The position numbers were made by a program, and so were the translations under genes. The notes beneath the pieces are model-generated. The model saw nothing but the letters and a program-made list of their open reading frames with translations. It ran no database searches and was not told the DNA's origin. DNA of 64,000 nt from an uncultured Dyadobacter sp. Its GTDB lineage: Bacteria; Bacteroidota; Bacteroidia; Cytophagales; Spirosomataceae. Location: contig NZ_CAMLSE010000011.1 of NCBI RefSeq assembly GCF_946482605.1, positions 186,001 through 250,000 on the forward strand, read 5' to 3'. Below are positions 1 through 11,999 of this stretch, piece by piece (within the stretch, counting starts at the first letter, position 1; each line of letters opens with the position of its first letter).

Positions 1-199
1 TGCTGAATTGCTGCGTGATCAGTTCGGCCTCCGGCCCCGACAGGTTCCTCGGCGACACGGCCACGCCGACGGGGAAGTAATTTTGATAAGCTTCCTTCAG
101 AGTTCTTTGTGCCAGCAGCTTTCCGGGGCCCGTCAATGCTACCGACAGCCAAAAGCAAGACGCCAGGCGCCCGAACCACATTGATTTTTTCATCATCAT
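1..199 (-). CDS. GH10 endo-1,4-beta-xylanase, N-terminal part only
   Basis: Only the first 66 or so codons are inside the window; the gene runs off the left edge. Three ATG codons in a row (199, 196, 193) precede a basic stretch and a hydrophobic signal peptide ending near LLAQ. The mature start LKEAYQNYFPVGVAVSPRNL, followed by GPEAELITQQF, is the typical opening of Bacteroidota family 10 xylanases, where it forms the first strand and helix of the TIM barrel. The catalytic glutamates lie outside the window. The family cleaves the xylan backbone. The gene starts 18 bp after the stop of the double esterase, so the two are probably co-transcribed, which fits a xylan-degrading locus. The family call rests on a short stretch. 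Confidence 0.8.
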   Translation of the reverse strand, partial: MMMKKSMWFGRLASCFWLSVALTGPGKLLAQRTLKEAYQNYFPVGVAVSPRNLSGPEAELITQQFS

Positions 200-217
200 T
201 GCTTGATATTAAGAATG

Positions 218-2155
<1,938 letters not shown>

Positions 2156-2205
2156 TTAGTATTTTGTTTAAATTAAAGGTAATACCTGGTATAGGAATCC
2201 GTTGG

Positions 2206-5200
2206 TTACGCCTTTTCCATATAATTCTCTGCGAAAGCCGTTGGTGATACCCCGTGCAGCTCTTTGAATGCGACTGAAAAGCTGTTCACATTGGCGAACC
2301 CCACCGCAAATGCAACCTCGGACACGGTCAACCCTTTTTTCGTCATCAGTTCCGCCGCTTGTTTGAGCCTGATGTTCCGGATCAGGTCCCTGGTGGTGAG
2401 ATTGGTCAATTCTTTGAGCTTACGATGCAAATGCACCCTGCTGATCCCGATTTCATTGGAGATCATCTCCACGCTGAGGTCGGGATTTCCCAGGTTTTTG
2501 TCAATTAAGAGATGTACTTTTTCCAGCAGCTTTTCTTCCGAAGCCTTGATGCTCACCCTGGAAATATATTCCTCCTGGTAATGCTGCTCATTATCATTGT
2601 TTCGGAGTATCTGCCGGTTCCTGATCAGCGCCTTGATCGTTTTGGTCAGTATCTGCATGTTGAAAGGCTTGGTAATGTAGGCGTCCGCTCCCATTTCCAG
2701 GCCTTCTGCATTCGTGGATTCTGCGGTTTTGGCCGTCAGCAGAACAACCGGTATGTGGTTAACCAATGGATTGGCTTTCACCTTTTTACAAAGCGCCATA
2801 CCGTCCATCACCGGCATCATCACATCACTGATGATCAGATCGGGAATGTCCTTTAAAATGGCCTTATACGCTTCCTCACCGTTGGCGTAGGAGGAAACTG
2901 TGAATTCTCCCGACATTTCGTCTGCCAGGTAGTTGCAGATTTCAGTGTCGTCGTCCACCACGACCAGGCGTCTCGCTTTCCTGGCCGACTTCGTTTTATG
3001 AGCGCCTTCAGCCGACATTTCCGGTGCCAGCCGATCTACCGACGAAAGTTTATCCGTGGATTCAATTTCTGCCGCGCTAACCTCTTCCACCGGCATTTCG
3101 ATCACAAACCGGCATCCTGATTCAGCCATATTTTCGGCCCGTATCCTGCCGCGATGCAGCTCTACCAGTTGCTTCACAAGATGCAAGCCAATGCCCGTCC
3201 CATACCGGTTGTGGTCCCGGTGACTATCCGATTGGTAAAAACAATCGAAGATGCGTTCCGTCTCGTGCTGATCGATGAAGGGGCCGGAGTCCTCGACAGC
3301 CATTCTTAATTCATGTCGACCGTTACCATTGCGCGTATCGCTCACCGACAGTGCTACTCGAATTCTGCCGCCTTTGGGCGTGAATTTAAACGCATTGGAA
3401 AGGACATTAATTAAAACCTTGTCAAAATTGAGCGGATCAATGTGTGCAAAGATTTTTTGCGGCGGCGCATCGACCACAAACTCTATTTTTTTAGTTTCAA
3501 TCTGTTCCTCGAACAGCAGGCATATCTCTTTGGTAAAATCCACCATTTCCACATGCGAAAACTGCAAGGCCATTTGCCCCTTCTCAATCTTTCGAATGTC
3601 CATCAGCTGATTGACCAAGTCCAGTATACGTTTGGTATTACGTCCCATGATGTCATATAAATGCATCCGTTCGGCATTGTAATCCTGGCTTTGCAGCTTT
3701 TGAAGCGGGCTCACCACCAGGGTCAGCGGTGTGCGTATTTCATGGGCGATATTGATAAAAAATTGGAGCTTAGCCTCGTTCACTTCTTCCCTTCGTGAAT
3801 GCGCGAGCATCTTCTGCTTTACCAATCTCCTGTTTTTGAGCGTTTTAAAAATATAAATACCGGCAAAAAGTCCGAGTAAGCCGTAAACAAGCCAGGCCCA
3901 GACAGAAAAATACCAGGCGGGGTGTATGATGATCGTTAGCCGCGTTTCATCGGAATCCGTTTTACTGGATTTTGCTTTGAGCCTGAACTGATACTTGCCG
4001 GGTGCCAGGTTCTCAAATGTGAGCCTGTTGGTTCCCGCTCTCAACGCCGTCCAGTCGTTGTCGTTGATCGCATACATGTAAGAAACGCGCTCAGCATCAA
4101 TGAAATCCATCGTAGAAAATTCAAGACTGAAAGAATTGTCGTGATGGGCCAGATTAAATTCCCTCGCACTGCTTACGGTGGTATCCACAATCATGTAGCC
4201 GCCGGATTTCATCCCTTTTTTCACGGCTTTATCATGGATGTAGAGATCCACGATACGAACAGCCGGGCGCTTGGCCGACATTCTTATTTCTTCCGGTTTG
4301 AAATGGGTCAGCCCATTGATACCACCGAAATAGAACGCTCCGTTTCTGGTGACCATCGAAGCTCCCTGGCTGAATTCATTCCCCTGCAATCCGTCGGCCG
4401 AATAGAAGTTGACAAATGTGTTGCTTTCCAGGTCCATTTTTGACAACCCCCGGTTCGTGCTCAGCCAGAGATTCCCCGCCTTATCTCCTCTCACCGCACC
4501 GACGAGGTTACTGGGCAGGCCGTCCGCCATATCGAACGTGGTGATCGCGTTCGTCGCGCGGGAGATCTTTTTTAGTCCCTGCGACGTGCCCGCCCACAAG
4601 TTACCCTTGTCATCGTCAAACAATGCGTAGATCACCACTCCCTTTAAAAGGCTGTTCGCGCCGAATGCGGATACAAAGTTTTTAGTCTCCAGATCCAGGC
4701 AGGCGAGTCCATTGAAAGTACCGATAAACAATTTGTTATCTTTTGCAATGAGCAGGCAATTCACCCAGCTGTTGGGAAGAAAATTCTCTTTGGGAAGGCT
4801 GACCCTGCCCGGCAGTGCGTCCAGGTTCTCCACCGATCCCGTGCGAAGGTCCATGCCAAAAATGCCCGAGCCCATCGTGGCGATCCAAAGCCGTTTTTTT
4901 GAATCCTCCTTGATATCAAAAACCCGCTGAACATTATCCCCGTTCTTGTCAGATAGCTTGTCGGAATGAGCAAATTTTCCGGTTTTGCGGTCCAGCTTCG
5001 AAAGCCCGGTCAGATAGGAGCCTGTCCAGAGGTTCCCCTCGGAATCCTCGAAAACAGTCATCACATTCTCCGGAGCGGAAGGATTAGCCGCGCTCTTGTG
5101 ATAATGCATTGCCGGTTTGCCGCCATCAGGCAATGCATACAGGCCATCATTATCCGTCCCGACCCAGATAGTCCGGTTTTTATCTTCAAACAACGCCTTC

Positions 5201-6339
5201 ACAGCGCTGGACCCGATCAGGTTTTTACTGGCCGACTTGTAACCCATATAGCCAAACCGGTTGGTATTCACACCCAGCAGCAGGAGGCCTTTCTGATAAA
5301 TGCCTAGCCAGGTATTACCCGAGTTGTCTTCGCAAGCGGAGAAGACCTTCGATTTTGTAAAATCAAACGTGTCCACATTATGATTCATATCGAGGATCCT
5401 CCCTGAACCGGAATCGAAGTATTTCAAGCCGTTCCCCCTCGTCCCGATCAGCACCTGCCCGTTGTCGTTGACCATCAGATCGGCAATCGGAAGGCTGCCG
5501 GCCCCAGGGTAAGGGATGTTTTGGAACGTGTCATTGACTGCACTGTACTGGTAAAGCCCGCTCACCATATTGCCCGCAAAGACACGGCCATATTTGTCCT
5601 GGCACAAACTGGTCACAATGTTGTTCTGGATTTTCTTGGAGACAAAATATGCGTTAACGGATTTCAATGAGGTATCCGCAAACCGGAGCAATCCCCGGTC
5701 CTCCGTCGACACCCAGAGGTTACGGTCACTATCTTCGAACATCTGAATAATGAGGTTGCTCGGGACCTGCAAGGTAACCGGTCGGGCGCAAAGTTGCCTG
5801 CCCTCCTGCTCCACCCTGAATATGCCGTGCCCGGAGGTACCCACCAGAATGTCGCCATTCCTGCGCTGGCAGATCGCCAATACCCGCACATGGGTCATTT
5901 TGCTTTGGCCGATCATCAGCGGTATGGTCCGGAAAGAGTCGGTTGCCGGATCGTAATATTGTAATCCGTGCAGCGAGCCGGTATACATTCTTCCGGTCTG
6001 ATCTTCAAAAAGGACCTGAATGAAATTGCTCGACACGGCCTCGCCATTGGCCTTATCTTGCCGGTAAACCGTGAATTTGATCCCGTCAAAACGGTTCAGC
6101 CCGTCTTCGGTAGCAACCCATATAAAACCGCTACGATCCTGATGAACGGCGGTAACCATACTGCTCGAAAGCCCATTTTCAACACCAAAAAGCTTGGCTG
6201 ACTGCCCAAATACATTAGAGACGATACACAGCCAGCTCACCAGCGCAAGCACCAGCGGGTTGAACCGCGCTGCCGCATTGCCGGCGATTGTTAATGCTTT
6301 CAGGTTACGTTCGCCGGTACACCCTTCGACTACGTTCAT
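2206..6339 (-). CDS. Hybrid two-component system regulator (HTCS) of the adjacent SusCD locus
   Basis: This 1377-residue one-protein sensor and activator has a signal segment (about 28-46), a periplasmic two-component propeller of about 14 repeats (about 50-690), a Y_Y_Y domain (about 700-800), one membrane helix (about 808-830), HisKA with phosphoacceptor His866 in AHEIRTPL, HATPase, a receiver with Asp1172 (SDVMMP) and an AraC-type double helix-turn-helix at the C-terminus. HTCS proteins bind glycan fragments in the periplasm and switch on nearby susC/susD genes. The locus here suggests a xylan-derived ligand (inference). The ATP-lid G1 box reads DSGPF where DxGxG is usual, while the G2 box (GTGIGL) is intact. 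A 40-nt hairpin separates it from susD upstream, so it probably has its own promoter. The ATG at 6339 puts about 28 residues ahead of the hydrophobic core, which is long. Confidence 0.95.
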   Translation of the reverse strand: MNVVEGCTGERNLKALTIAGNAAARFNPLVLALVSWLCIVSNVFGQSAKLFGVENGLSSSMVTAVHQDRSGFIWVATEDGLNRFDGIKFTVYRQDKANGEAVSSNFIQVLFEDQTGRMYTGSLHGLQYYDPATDSFRTIPLMIGQSKMTHVRVLAICQRRNGDILVGTSGHGIFRVEQEGRQLCARPVTLQVPSNLIIQMFEDSDRNLWVSTEDRGLLRFADTSLKSVNAYFVSKKIQNNIVTSLCQDKYGRVFAGNMVSGLYQYSAVNDTFQNIPYPGAGSLPIADLMVNDNGQVLIGTRGNGLKYFDSGSGRILDMNHNVDTFDFTKSKVFSACEDNSGNTWLGIYQKGLLLLGVNTNRFGYMGYKSASKNLIGSSAVKALFEDKNRTIWVGTDNDGLYALPDGGKPAMHYHKSAANPSAPENVMTVFEDSEGNLWTGSYLTGLSKLDRKTGKFAHSDKLSDKNGDNVQRVFDIKEDSKKRLWIATMGSGIFGMDLRTGSVENLDALPGRVSLPKENFLPNSWVNCLLIAKDNKLFIGTFNGLACLDLETKNFVSAFGANSLLKGVVIYALFDDDKGNLWAGTSQGLKKISRATNAITTFDMADGLPSNLVGAVRGDKAGNLWLSTNRGLSKMDLESNTFVNFYSADGLQGNEFSQGASMVTRNGAFYFGGINGLTHFKPEEIRMSAKRPAVRIVDLYIHDKAVKKGMKSGGYMIVDTTVSSAREFNLAHHDNSFSLEFSTMDFIDAERVSYMYAINDNDWTALRAGTNRLTFENLAPGKYQFRLKAKSSKTDSDETRLTIIIHPAWYFSVWAWLVYGLLGLFAGIYIFKTLKNRRLVKQKMLAHSRREEVNEAKLQFFINIAHEIRTPLTLVVSPLQKLQSQDYNAERMHLYDIMGRNTKRILDLVNQLMDIRKIEKGQMALQFSHVEMVDFTKEICLLFEEQIETKKIEFVVDAPPQKIFAHIDPLNFDKVLINVLSNAFKFTPKGGRIRVALSVSDTRNGNGRHELRMAVEDSGPFIDQHETERIFDCFYQSDSHRDHNRYGTGIGLHLVKQLVELHRGRIRAENMAESGCRFVIEMPVEEVSAAEIESTDKLSSVDRLAPEMSAEGAHKTKSARKARRLVVVDDDTEICNYLADEMSGEFTVSSYANGEEAYKAILKDIPDLIISDVMMPVMDGMALCKKVKANPLVNHIPVVLLTAKTAESTNAEGLEMGADAYITKPFNMQILTKTIKALIRNRQILRNNDNEQHYQEEYISRVSIKASEEKLLEKVHLLIDKNLGNPDLSVEMISNEIGISRVHLHRKLKELTNLTTRDLIRNIRLKQAAELMTKKGLTVSEVAFAVGFANVNSFSVAFKELHGVSPTAFAENYMEKA

Positions 6340-6458
6340 GATATATCTGTTGTTACTGTTAACTGCTTCTCACATGGATTTACAACAGAAAACAAATAGG
6401 TGCGGGTATCATACTATAAGTAGCTGGACAATGTTGCACAAGTTATGATCCAGGGTAC

Positions 6459-6498
6459 ACGCCGGAAACCTGCCCTAGTCCGGGCAGGCATCCGGCGT
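6459..6498 (-). terminator. Two-part hairpin after susD
   Basis: Outer arms ACGCCGGA (6459-6466) and TCCGGCGT (6491-6498) enclose inner arms CTGCCC (6470-6475) and GGGCAG (6482-6487). It lies just past the susD stop and before the HTCS gene. No strong U tract follows on the minus strand, so it may act as an attenuator or an RNA-stability stem rather than a full terminator. Confidence 0.6.
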
Positions 6499-6505
6499 AT
6501 GACAC

Positions 6506-8323
6506 TCAGTACCCGGGGTTTTGTTTGATTCCGGAATTCTGATCCAGCACATTTTGCGGAATAGGGCTCATGTACTGTTTAGGCTCGAATTTCACTTTGT
6601 ATTTTTTCTCCTCCTCCACAGTGTAAACCCAAACACCCGAGTTGTTGGCGGGTACAGAATTGCGGATCACCATATTGTGGCGCGGTTTGTTCATCAGCGC
6701 AGCTGCTGTCGCCAGGCGTTTGTTATCCAGAAAGCGCTTGTCTTCAAAACACAGTTCAACCCTCCGCTCCCGCGCAATGGCGGCTCTCATGGCATCTTTG
6801 GACAGGCCTGCGGCTAGTGCAGGCAGTTCAGACCGCGCACGTAATTTGTTGATCGCGTCGTACACGGAGGCATCGGGGCCATTCGCTTCGTTTTGCGCCT
6901 CGGCAAAGTTCAGCAGGATCTCCGCGTACCGGAAGAAAATATAGTTTTGTCCGCTTGCATCGCTGCCCGGCGCCGCGTCGGGGTTCAGGCGTTTTTTCTG
7001 ATAATACCCTGAATCGCCCACATCGGTTTTGCCGGCGAGGTCAATCTGGTTAGTGCGGTCCGGGTTCGGGTAGGTCGCGTCGATACGGGTGTAGATCGTG
7101 TCCGCACGCGGCATCCAATCCTGCTTATAAATTGCCCCATCATGAACGATGGCGTCATAAAACCGCTTTTCACGATTTAGATACGGTTTTTGAGGATTGT
7201 ATCCGGAAGCCGGATCGGTAATCGGCTTTCCATTGGCCATCGCAAACTGGTCGACCAATTCCTGCGTAGGATTGTAATTCCCCCACGACCGGTACTCGCC
7301 CAACACATAAGTCGGCCCGCCGCGCTGCTCATAGCTGGAACCCATTCCTCCGACATTAGCAACAACCTGGCGGTCCCAAACCACCTCCGAATTATACTCA
7401 TTACTGGCTCTGAACAGATTTTTGAGGTCGCCAAACAGGTTGTATCGCTGTCCATTGCCATATTTATCAATGAACTGCTTGTTGGTCGCAGCCGCTTTTG
7501 CCCAGCGTGAGGCGTCGAAGTTACCGAAATGCACAAACTTGCCGGGATCGGCCAAATATGGTGTCGCGGTATTGAACAAGGGACTGGCCCCAAACAGCTC
7601 GATCCAGCCTTTCACCGCCAATGCGGCTCCCAGCGTCGCCCGGCCCGCTTCTTTGTCAGACAAGTTGTATTTGACTGCCAGATGTTCCCCTTTCACAACC
7701 TGATCAAGCTCGGTGACAATGAAGTCGAACGTTTCCTGGAATGTCTTCCTGGGTTGCAGCAGTTCCTCAGGGCTCATGGTGTTTCTGTCCAAAGGCACGG
7801 TGATGATGGGCAGGCCGCCAATGTGAACGAAGAATTCGCTGTAAAAGAAGGCCCTGAGAAACCTGGCTTCATCAATGCGTTTGTTGTAATAGGTCTCCGA
7901 AAAATTCGCTTTGTTCTCCGTCAGTTTCTGGATAAAAGTGTTGCATTTCCTGATCTTGACGAAAAAGTTTTGCCAGGTATAGCCATAGGTCGGGCCCTGG
8001 GTGCCTCCCCAGGGATTGTCGGTGCTGCTCGACGGGATCTGAGTTACGCCCTGCCGCCAGTTTGAGGCGGTGTAATAATGGCTGATGTTGTAGTCGTCGC
8101 TGAAATAGTCCAGTGTCTCCGTTTGATTGAGTTTATTAGGCAATTCACTGTACACATCGTTGAGAAACACGTCGGCATTCGTTTCCGACTCCCATTGCGT
8201 TTTGTCGGTGAGGTTGGCCTTGTTCGCATTCTCCAAAAACTCGTCCGTATCGCAGGACACCGGCAGCACAAGCATCAAAATGCCTGCACATAATATTTTG
8301 AAATAGTTAATTGCAGCTTTCAT
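6506..8323 (-). CDS. SusD/RagB-type glycan-binding surface lipoprotein
   Basis: The 605-residue lipoprotein has a signal peptide ending in LPVSC (Cys24), followed by DTDEF. It shows the SusD layout: an N-terminal TPR-like alpha fold with the phrase EARFLRAFFYSEFFVHIGGLP near 155, and a C-terminal RagB/SusD region with YAEILLNFAEAQNEA, RERRVELCFEDKRFLD and the usual ending PIPQNVLDQNSGIKQNPGY. The family sits as a lid on the SusC channel and binds oligosaccharide at the cell surface. It starts 14 bp after the susC stop, as in standard SusCD pairs. The neighbouring xylanase and esterase suggest a xylan ligand (inference). Confidence 0.95.
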   Translation of the reverse strand: MKAAINYFKILCAGILMLVLPVSCDTDEFLENANKANLTDKTQWESETNADVFLNDVYSELPNKLNQTETLDYFSDDYNISHYYTASNWRQGVTQIPSSSTDNPWGGTQGPTYGYTWQNFFVKIRKCNTFIQKLTENKANFSETYYNKRIDEARFLRAFFYSEFFVHIGGLPIITVPLDRNTMSPEELLQPRKTFQETFDFIVTELDQVVKGEHLAVKYNLSDKEAGRATLGAALAVKGWIELFGASPLFNTATPYLADPGKFVHFGNFDASRWAKAAATNKQFIDKYGNGQRYNLFGDLKNLFRASNEYNSEVVWDRQVVANVGGMGSSYEQRGGPTYVLGEYRSWGNYNPTQELVDQFAMANGKPITDPASGYNPQKPYLNREKRFYDAIVHDGAIYKQDWMPRADTIYTRIDATYPNPDRTNQIDLAGKTDVGDSGYYQKKRLNPDAAPGSDASGQNYIFFRYAEILLNFAEAQNEANGPDASVYDAINKLRARSELPALAAGLSKDAMRAAIARERRVELCFEDKRFLDNKRLATAAALMNKPRHNMVIRNSVPANNSGVWVYTVEEEKKYKVKFEPKQYMSPIPQNVLDQNSGIKQNPGY

Positions 8324-8337
8324 GTGATCGGTTATCG

Positions 8338-11300
8338 TTAAAATGTCAGATCAATTCCAAATGTGCTCGCCTTCATCACCGGGTATGCGGTCTCACGATC
8401 GGTGTAGCCCATTTCAGGATCGATGTGTTTGATCTTGCTGATCGTAAACAGGTTCTGCGTTAAGAAGTAAACCCTGGCTGAGCTCATTTTCAGTTTGCTG
8501 GTCAGGCCTTTGGGAAGGGTGTAACCAATGCTGGCTGTTTTCAGGCGCAGATAGCTTGAATTGACCCACCAGAAATCCGAATCCTTCGTGTTGTTCGCGT
8601 AGGGCGCCGGCGTCGATCTGGGGTACTTCGCATTTTGATTTTCAGGCGTCCAGCGGTTATCGTAGTATTCGTAACCGGTGTTGCTGCCGTTATTTTCAAA
8701 CGGAACGGTCATGAATTGTCTGACGTTGATGCTGGACTTTCCCGATCCCTGGAAAAACAGGGTTACATCGAACCCTTTCCAGTTCACACTTGGCGTAAGA
8801 CCGAAAGTCAATGCAGGGTAAACCGGATTTCCGATGACGGTGAGGTCAAAGTTGTCGATCAGGCCATCGGGCTTGCCGTCCGGACCGCTCAAATCCGCAT
8901 ACTTAATGTCGCCGGGATGTAGGTCGCCAAACTGGGTGACGTTGTACCCATCGGCTGCGCCAACGATCCCATCGCCGTTTTTATCTTCGGCAGAAGTGAA
9001 CAATCCAAGCGACTTAAATCCAAATGGTGTTCCAAACTGCCTTCCTACCAGCGTGCGGTTCGGGTTTTTGGCTTCCGCGTCGGTTTGAAATACTTCCTGC
9101 ATTTTGTTGATGGAATAACTGGCATTGGCATTCAGAGAAAAGTCCAGGTCTTTGGAAATCCTCTTGCGCGTTCCCAGGTTGATCTCCACCCCGTTGGCGC
9201 TCATTCTGCCTTTGTTTTCCTGTGAAAGCGAGAGCCCGTATTCGACCGGTAATGTTACCTGCGGCGCCAGCAGCATTCCCGTCCGCTTTTCATGGAAGTA
9301 ATCAAATTCGACAGTCAGCAACGAATTCCACATGCTCAGGTCAAATCCAATGTCGGTTTTGGTCGAGATCTCCCAGGTAATTCTGGAATTCGCCTCGCGT
9401 GGCACGCGTGACCCCTGCACCAGCGACCCGCCGCCAAAACCGTATGCGGCACCTCTGAGGTCATACCCCGACTGATACTGGAACGGCCCTCCGGCCAGCA
9501 TACCGGCCTTACCCCACGAGCCCCTCACTTTCAGTTCATCGATGAAGCGGAAATTTTTCATAAAACGCTCTTCCGACACCCGCCACGCTGCCGAGAAGGC
9601 TGGGAAATAGCCCCATCTGCTGCCCGGAGCAAAGTAATAATGTCCATCATAGCGTCCGGCGGCTTCGATGATGTACTTGTCCTTGTAAGTATACCCTAAC
9701 CTATATACGTATCCCAATTCAGTCCCGGTCGACGAAACGCCGGCATTGTCGTAATCCAGTTTGTCGGAACTGCCAAAGCTCAGTTCGTCAATTCCGATAG
9801 CGAAATTGTTACGACGGGTTGCCATGGAATCGGACTTGGTCTTCCGTGCTTCCATCACCACCAACCCGGTGATCGCATGGGCACCGAATGTGCGGTTGTA
9901 GTTCAGGTAACCCTGGTAGGTAAAGTTTGTCCGCCTTTGATTTTGCAATCCCAACCACCTGAATGGTCTGCCGTTTCCTTCCTGAAGAGAAATCGCCTCG
10001 GTGTAAGTGTAAGGTTTCTGGGAAAGGTCTATTTTATGGTAGATAAACGGAACGTGCCACAACTTCACGTTTTGCTGCCAGGGGTCGTAGCTGAATACCG
10101 CTTTGGCACTCAGCCCTTTGGCGATCTGCTGCTCGACAAATATCGTCCCGAGCAGGGTGTTGCCATTGGTTCTTCTGTATCCCTCGGACCTTAAAACCCC
10201 TATCGGTGTGCTGGCGGAAGACTCACCCCATTTGTCGCCCTCGGGATAGATGAGGCTTTGAGTAGGCAAGAACTTATAAAAGCTCCGGAAGAGGTGGCCG
10301 GATGTCGATTCGTCGGCGTCAACATCCTTCGTATTTTCAACGCTTCCGAACAGCGACATTCCTACCTTGGTGGTTTTGGTCGCCGCCATTTCAACGCTCA
10401 GGTTGTAGTTATAGCGCCTGTAACCCACCGGATCGAATATCCCCTTTTGATCAAAATAGCTTACTCCGGCATGATATGTCACATTTTCGGTGCCGCCGCT
10501 TAGCTCCAATCCGTGATTCTGTACAGGCACGTTCTTGTTAAACACATCGACAAAACTGGAATTCGGGTACTTCCAAGGGTCCTCTGCGTGGAGCTGATCG
10601 TAATTTTTAACAAGCTCCGGGTCATTAGGTAGACTCGTACCGCCAGGGGTCTGATTGAGATAAGCCTCATTCTGTAACGCCATATAATCCCTCGCCGACA
10701 GCATTTTGGGCAGGTAGGTCGGGTTTTGGAAGCCGTAAGAAGAGCTAATCCTGACCTGCGGTTTTCCGCTTTTGCCCTTTTTGGTGGTGATCATAATTAC
10801 CCCGTTGGCCCCGCCAATCCCGTAAGGCGCCACAGCGGCCGCGTCCTTTAATATGGTAATGGTTTCGATGCTGCCCGGGTCCACCTGCCGGATGTTGTCC
10901 CGTCTGACCCCGTCCACCACGACAAGCGGCCGGTTATTGCCTGTCGTCACAATTCCACGGATGTGGATATCCGGGTCGTCCTTTCCGGGCTGCCCGCCAT
11001 TGGGCCGCATGCTTACACCCACCACGCGGCCAGCCAGCGATTGCGAAATGTTCGGTGCCGGAACCTCGGCGATGGCGTCACCTTTAATGCTGCTGATCGA
11101 CCCGGTAACCGTCGCCTTTTTCTGTGTGCCGTAACCTACCACGACAATTTCTTCCAATGCCTTCGTATCCTGGGCCAGCACGACGTCCAGCTTGCTCACC
11201 GTCCCCACCTTGATTTCCTTGGCCAGATACCCCACAAAAGAGAAAACCAGCACATCCTGGTCATCCACGGATTCGAGGGAATAAAGCCCATTGACGTCGG

Positions 11301-11529
11301 TAGACGTGCCGCGGGTGGTGCCCTTGATGGTCACATTAACCCCCGGAAGTCCCTGGCCACCCTCATCGGTCACCTTGCCGTTCAGTTTTCTATCCATGGA
11401 TAGCACCCCGACGCTTCTGCCGCTTTCGACACCGGCAGACAGATCCGCCGCGAACGAGCTGGAAACACCAACCACGCACGTTAATTGTAGAAATGACAAT
11501 TGTAAAAAAAGCCGTAATTTTCTTTTCAT
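8338..11529 (-). CDS. SusC/RagA-type TonB-dependent outer-membrane transporter
   Basis: The start is taken at the ATG at 11529 (MKRKLRLFLQ), because an upstream in-frame codon at 11571 would add 14 residues ahead of a good signal peptide. After the signal come a carboxypeptidase-regulatory-like beta-sandwich (LNGKVTDEGGQGLPGVNV), a TonB-box-like stretch (LEEIVVVGYGTQKK), a plug domain with IHIRG, DGVRRDNI and SIETITILKDAAA, and a long beta barrel ending in FGIDLTF, with the terminal Phe typical of Bam substrates. There is no STN domain, so ECF-type signalling through it is not expected; this agrees with control by the HTCS. It imports oligosaccharides with the SusD lid using TonB energy. It is the first gene of the minus-strand locus, about 470 bp from its upstream neighbour. 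Confidence 0.95.
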   Translation of the reverse strand: MKRKLRLFLQLSFLQLTCVVGVSSSFAADLSAGVESGRSVGVLSMDRKLNGKVTDEGGQGLPGVNVTIKGTTRGTSTDVNGLYSLESVDDQDVLVFSFVGYLAKEIKVGTVSKLDVVLAQDTKALEEIVVVGYGTQKKATVTGSISSIKGDAIAEVPAPNISQSLAGRVVGVSMRPNGGQPGKDDPDIHIRGIVTTGNNRPLVVVDGVRRDNIRQVDPGSIETITILKDAAAVAPYGIGGANGVIMITTKKGKSGKPQVRISSSYGFQNPTYLPKMLSARDYMALQNEAYLNQTPGGTSLPNDPELVKNYDQLHAEDPWKYPNSSFVDVFNKNVPVQNHGLELSGGTENVTYHAGVSYFDQKGIFDPVGYRRYNYNLSVEMAATKTTKVGMSLFGSVENTKDVDADESTSGHLFRSFYKFLPTQSLIYPEGDKWGESSASTPIGVLRSEGYRRTNGNTLLGTIFVEQQIAKGLSAKAVFSYDPWQQNVKLWHVPFIYHKIDLSQKPYTYTEAISLQEGNGRPFRWLGLQNQRRTNFTYQGYLNYNRTFGAHAITGLVVMEARKTKSDSMATRRNNFAIGIDELSFGSSDKLDYDNAGVSSTGTELGYVYRLGYTYKDKYIIEAAGRYDGHYYFAPGSRWGYFPAFSAAWRVSEERFMKNFRFIDELKVRGSWGKAGMLAGGPFQYQSGYDLRGAAYGFGGGSLVQGSRVPREANSRITWEISTKTDIGFDLSMWNSLLTVEFDYFHEKRTGMLLAPQVTLPVEYGLSLSQENKGRMSANGVEINLGTRKRISKDLDFSLNANASYSINKMQEVFQTDAEAKNPNRTLVGRQFGTPFGFKSLGLFTSAEDKNGDGIVGAADGYNVTQFGDLHPGDIKYADLSGPDGKPDGLIDNFDLTVIGNPVYPALTFGLTPSVNWKGFDVTLFFQGSGKSSINVRQFMTVPFENNGSNTGYEYYDNRWTPENQNAKYPRSTPAPYANNTKDSDFWWVNSSYLRLKTASIGYTLPKGLTSKLKMSSARVYFLTQNLFTISKIKHIDPEMGYTDRETAYPVMKASTFGIDLTF

Positions 11530-11999
11530 AATGAACATGAATAAAAGGTTGTAAAAGCATTCTCCACCCATAGTCCGGAGACCATTGGCGCTTGGCAGAA
11601 ACCTTATCCGGAAGACCTTATCCTTTTGGTGACGGATTAAAAATTTGGACTAATTCTCCCCGGCGGCACAATTGAGCACAAATATATATTCACATAATCC
11701 AATTACAGGCCGGGTTATGTTACAGAAACCATGGCTCATGTTACATTTTGGAGCAGATCCTGAAATATTTCGGGCGGGAAATGGTCGATCGGAGGATCGG
11801 AAAGACCGGAGGGGGAATTTTTGGGGGTTTGGGGGAGGCGAGTAGTGCGGAACGACAGATGGCTAATGCGTATAAAGATGGGAATGATGCAGCCCATCAA
11901 ACGGCAAAAGACGGTAAGCGATGGGTTCAGCAGCCCCGTTTCGCTCACCGTCATTTTATAGTCTCCCCTCCCCCGACACCTAATTTTTCAATAAAACAC
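11530..11999. other. Intergenic region: susC promoter side and cytochrome terminator side
   Basis: No gene was recognised in these 470 bp. On the minus strand TATATTTG (11679-11686) matches the Bacteroidota -7 consensus TAnnTTTG about 150 bp before the susC start, but no clear -33 box lies at the right distance. On the plus strand three runs of five G (11811-11815, 11823-11827, 11831-11835) with flanking GG pairs form a cluster able in principle to make a G-quadruplex. The cytochrome terminator occupies 11910-11952. Confidence 0.5.
11910..11952 (-). terminator. Intrinsic terminator of the cytochrome c gene
   Basis: Arms at 11910-11920 (GACGGTAAGCG) and 11942-11952 (CGCTCACCGTC) pair with one mismatch, and extra G/C pairs lie inside. 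Read on the minus strand the stem is followed by UUUU (11909-11906). It lies about 50 bp after the cytochrome stop. Confidence 0.75.
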
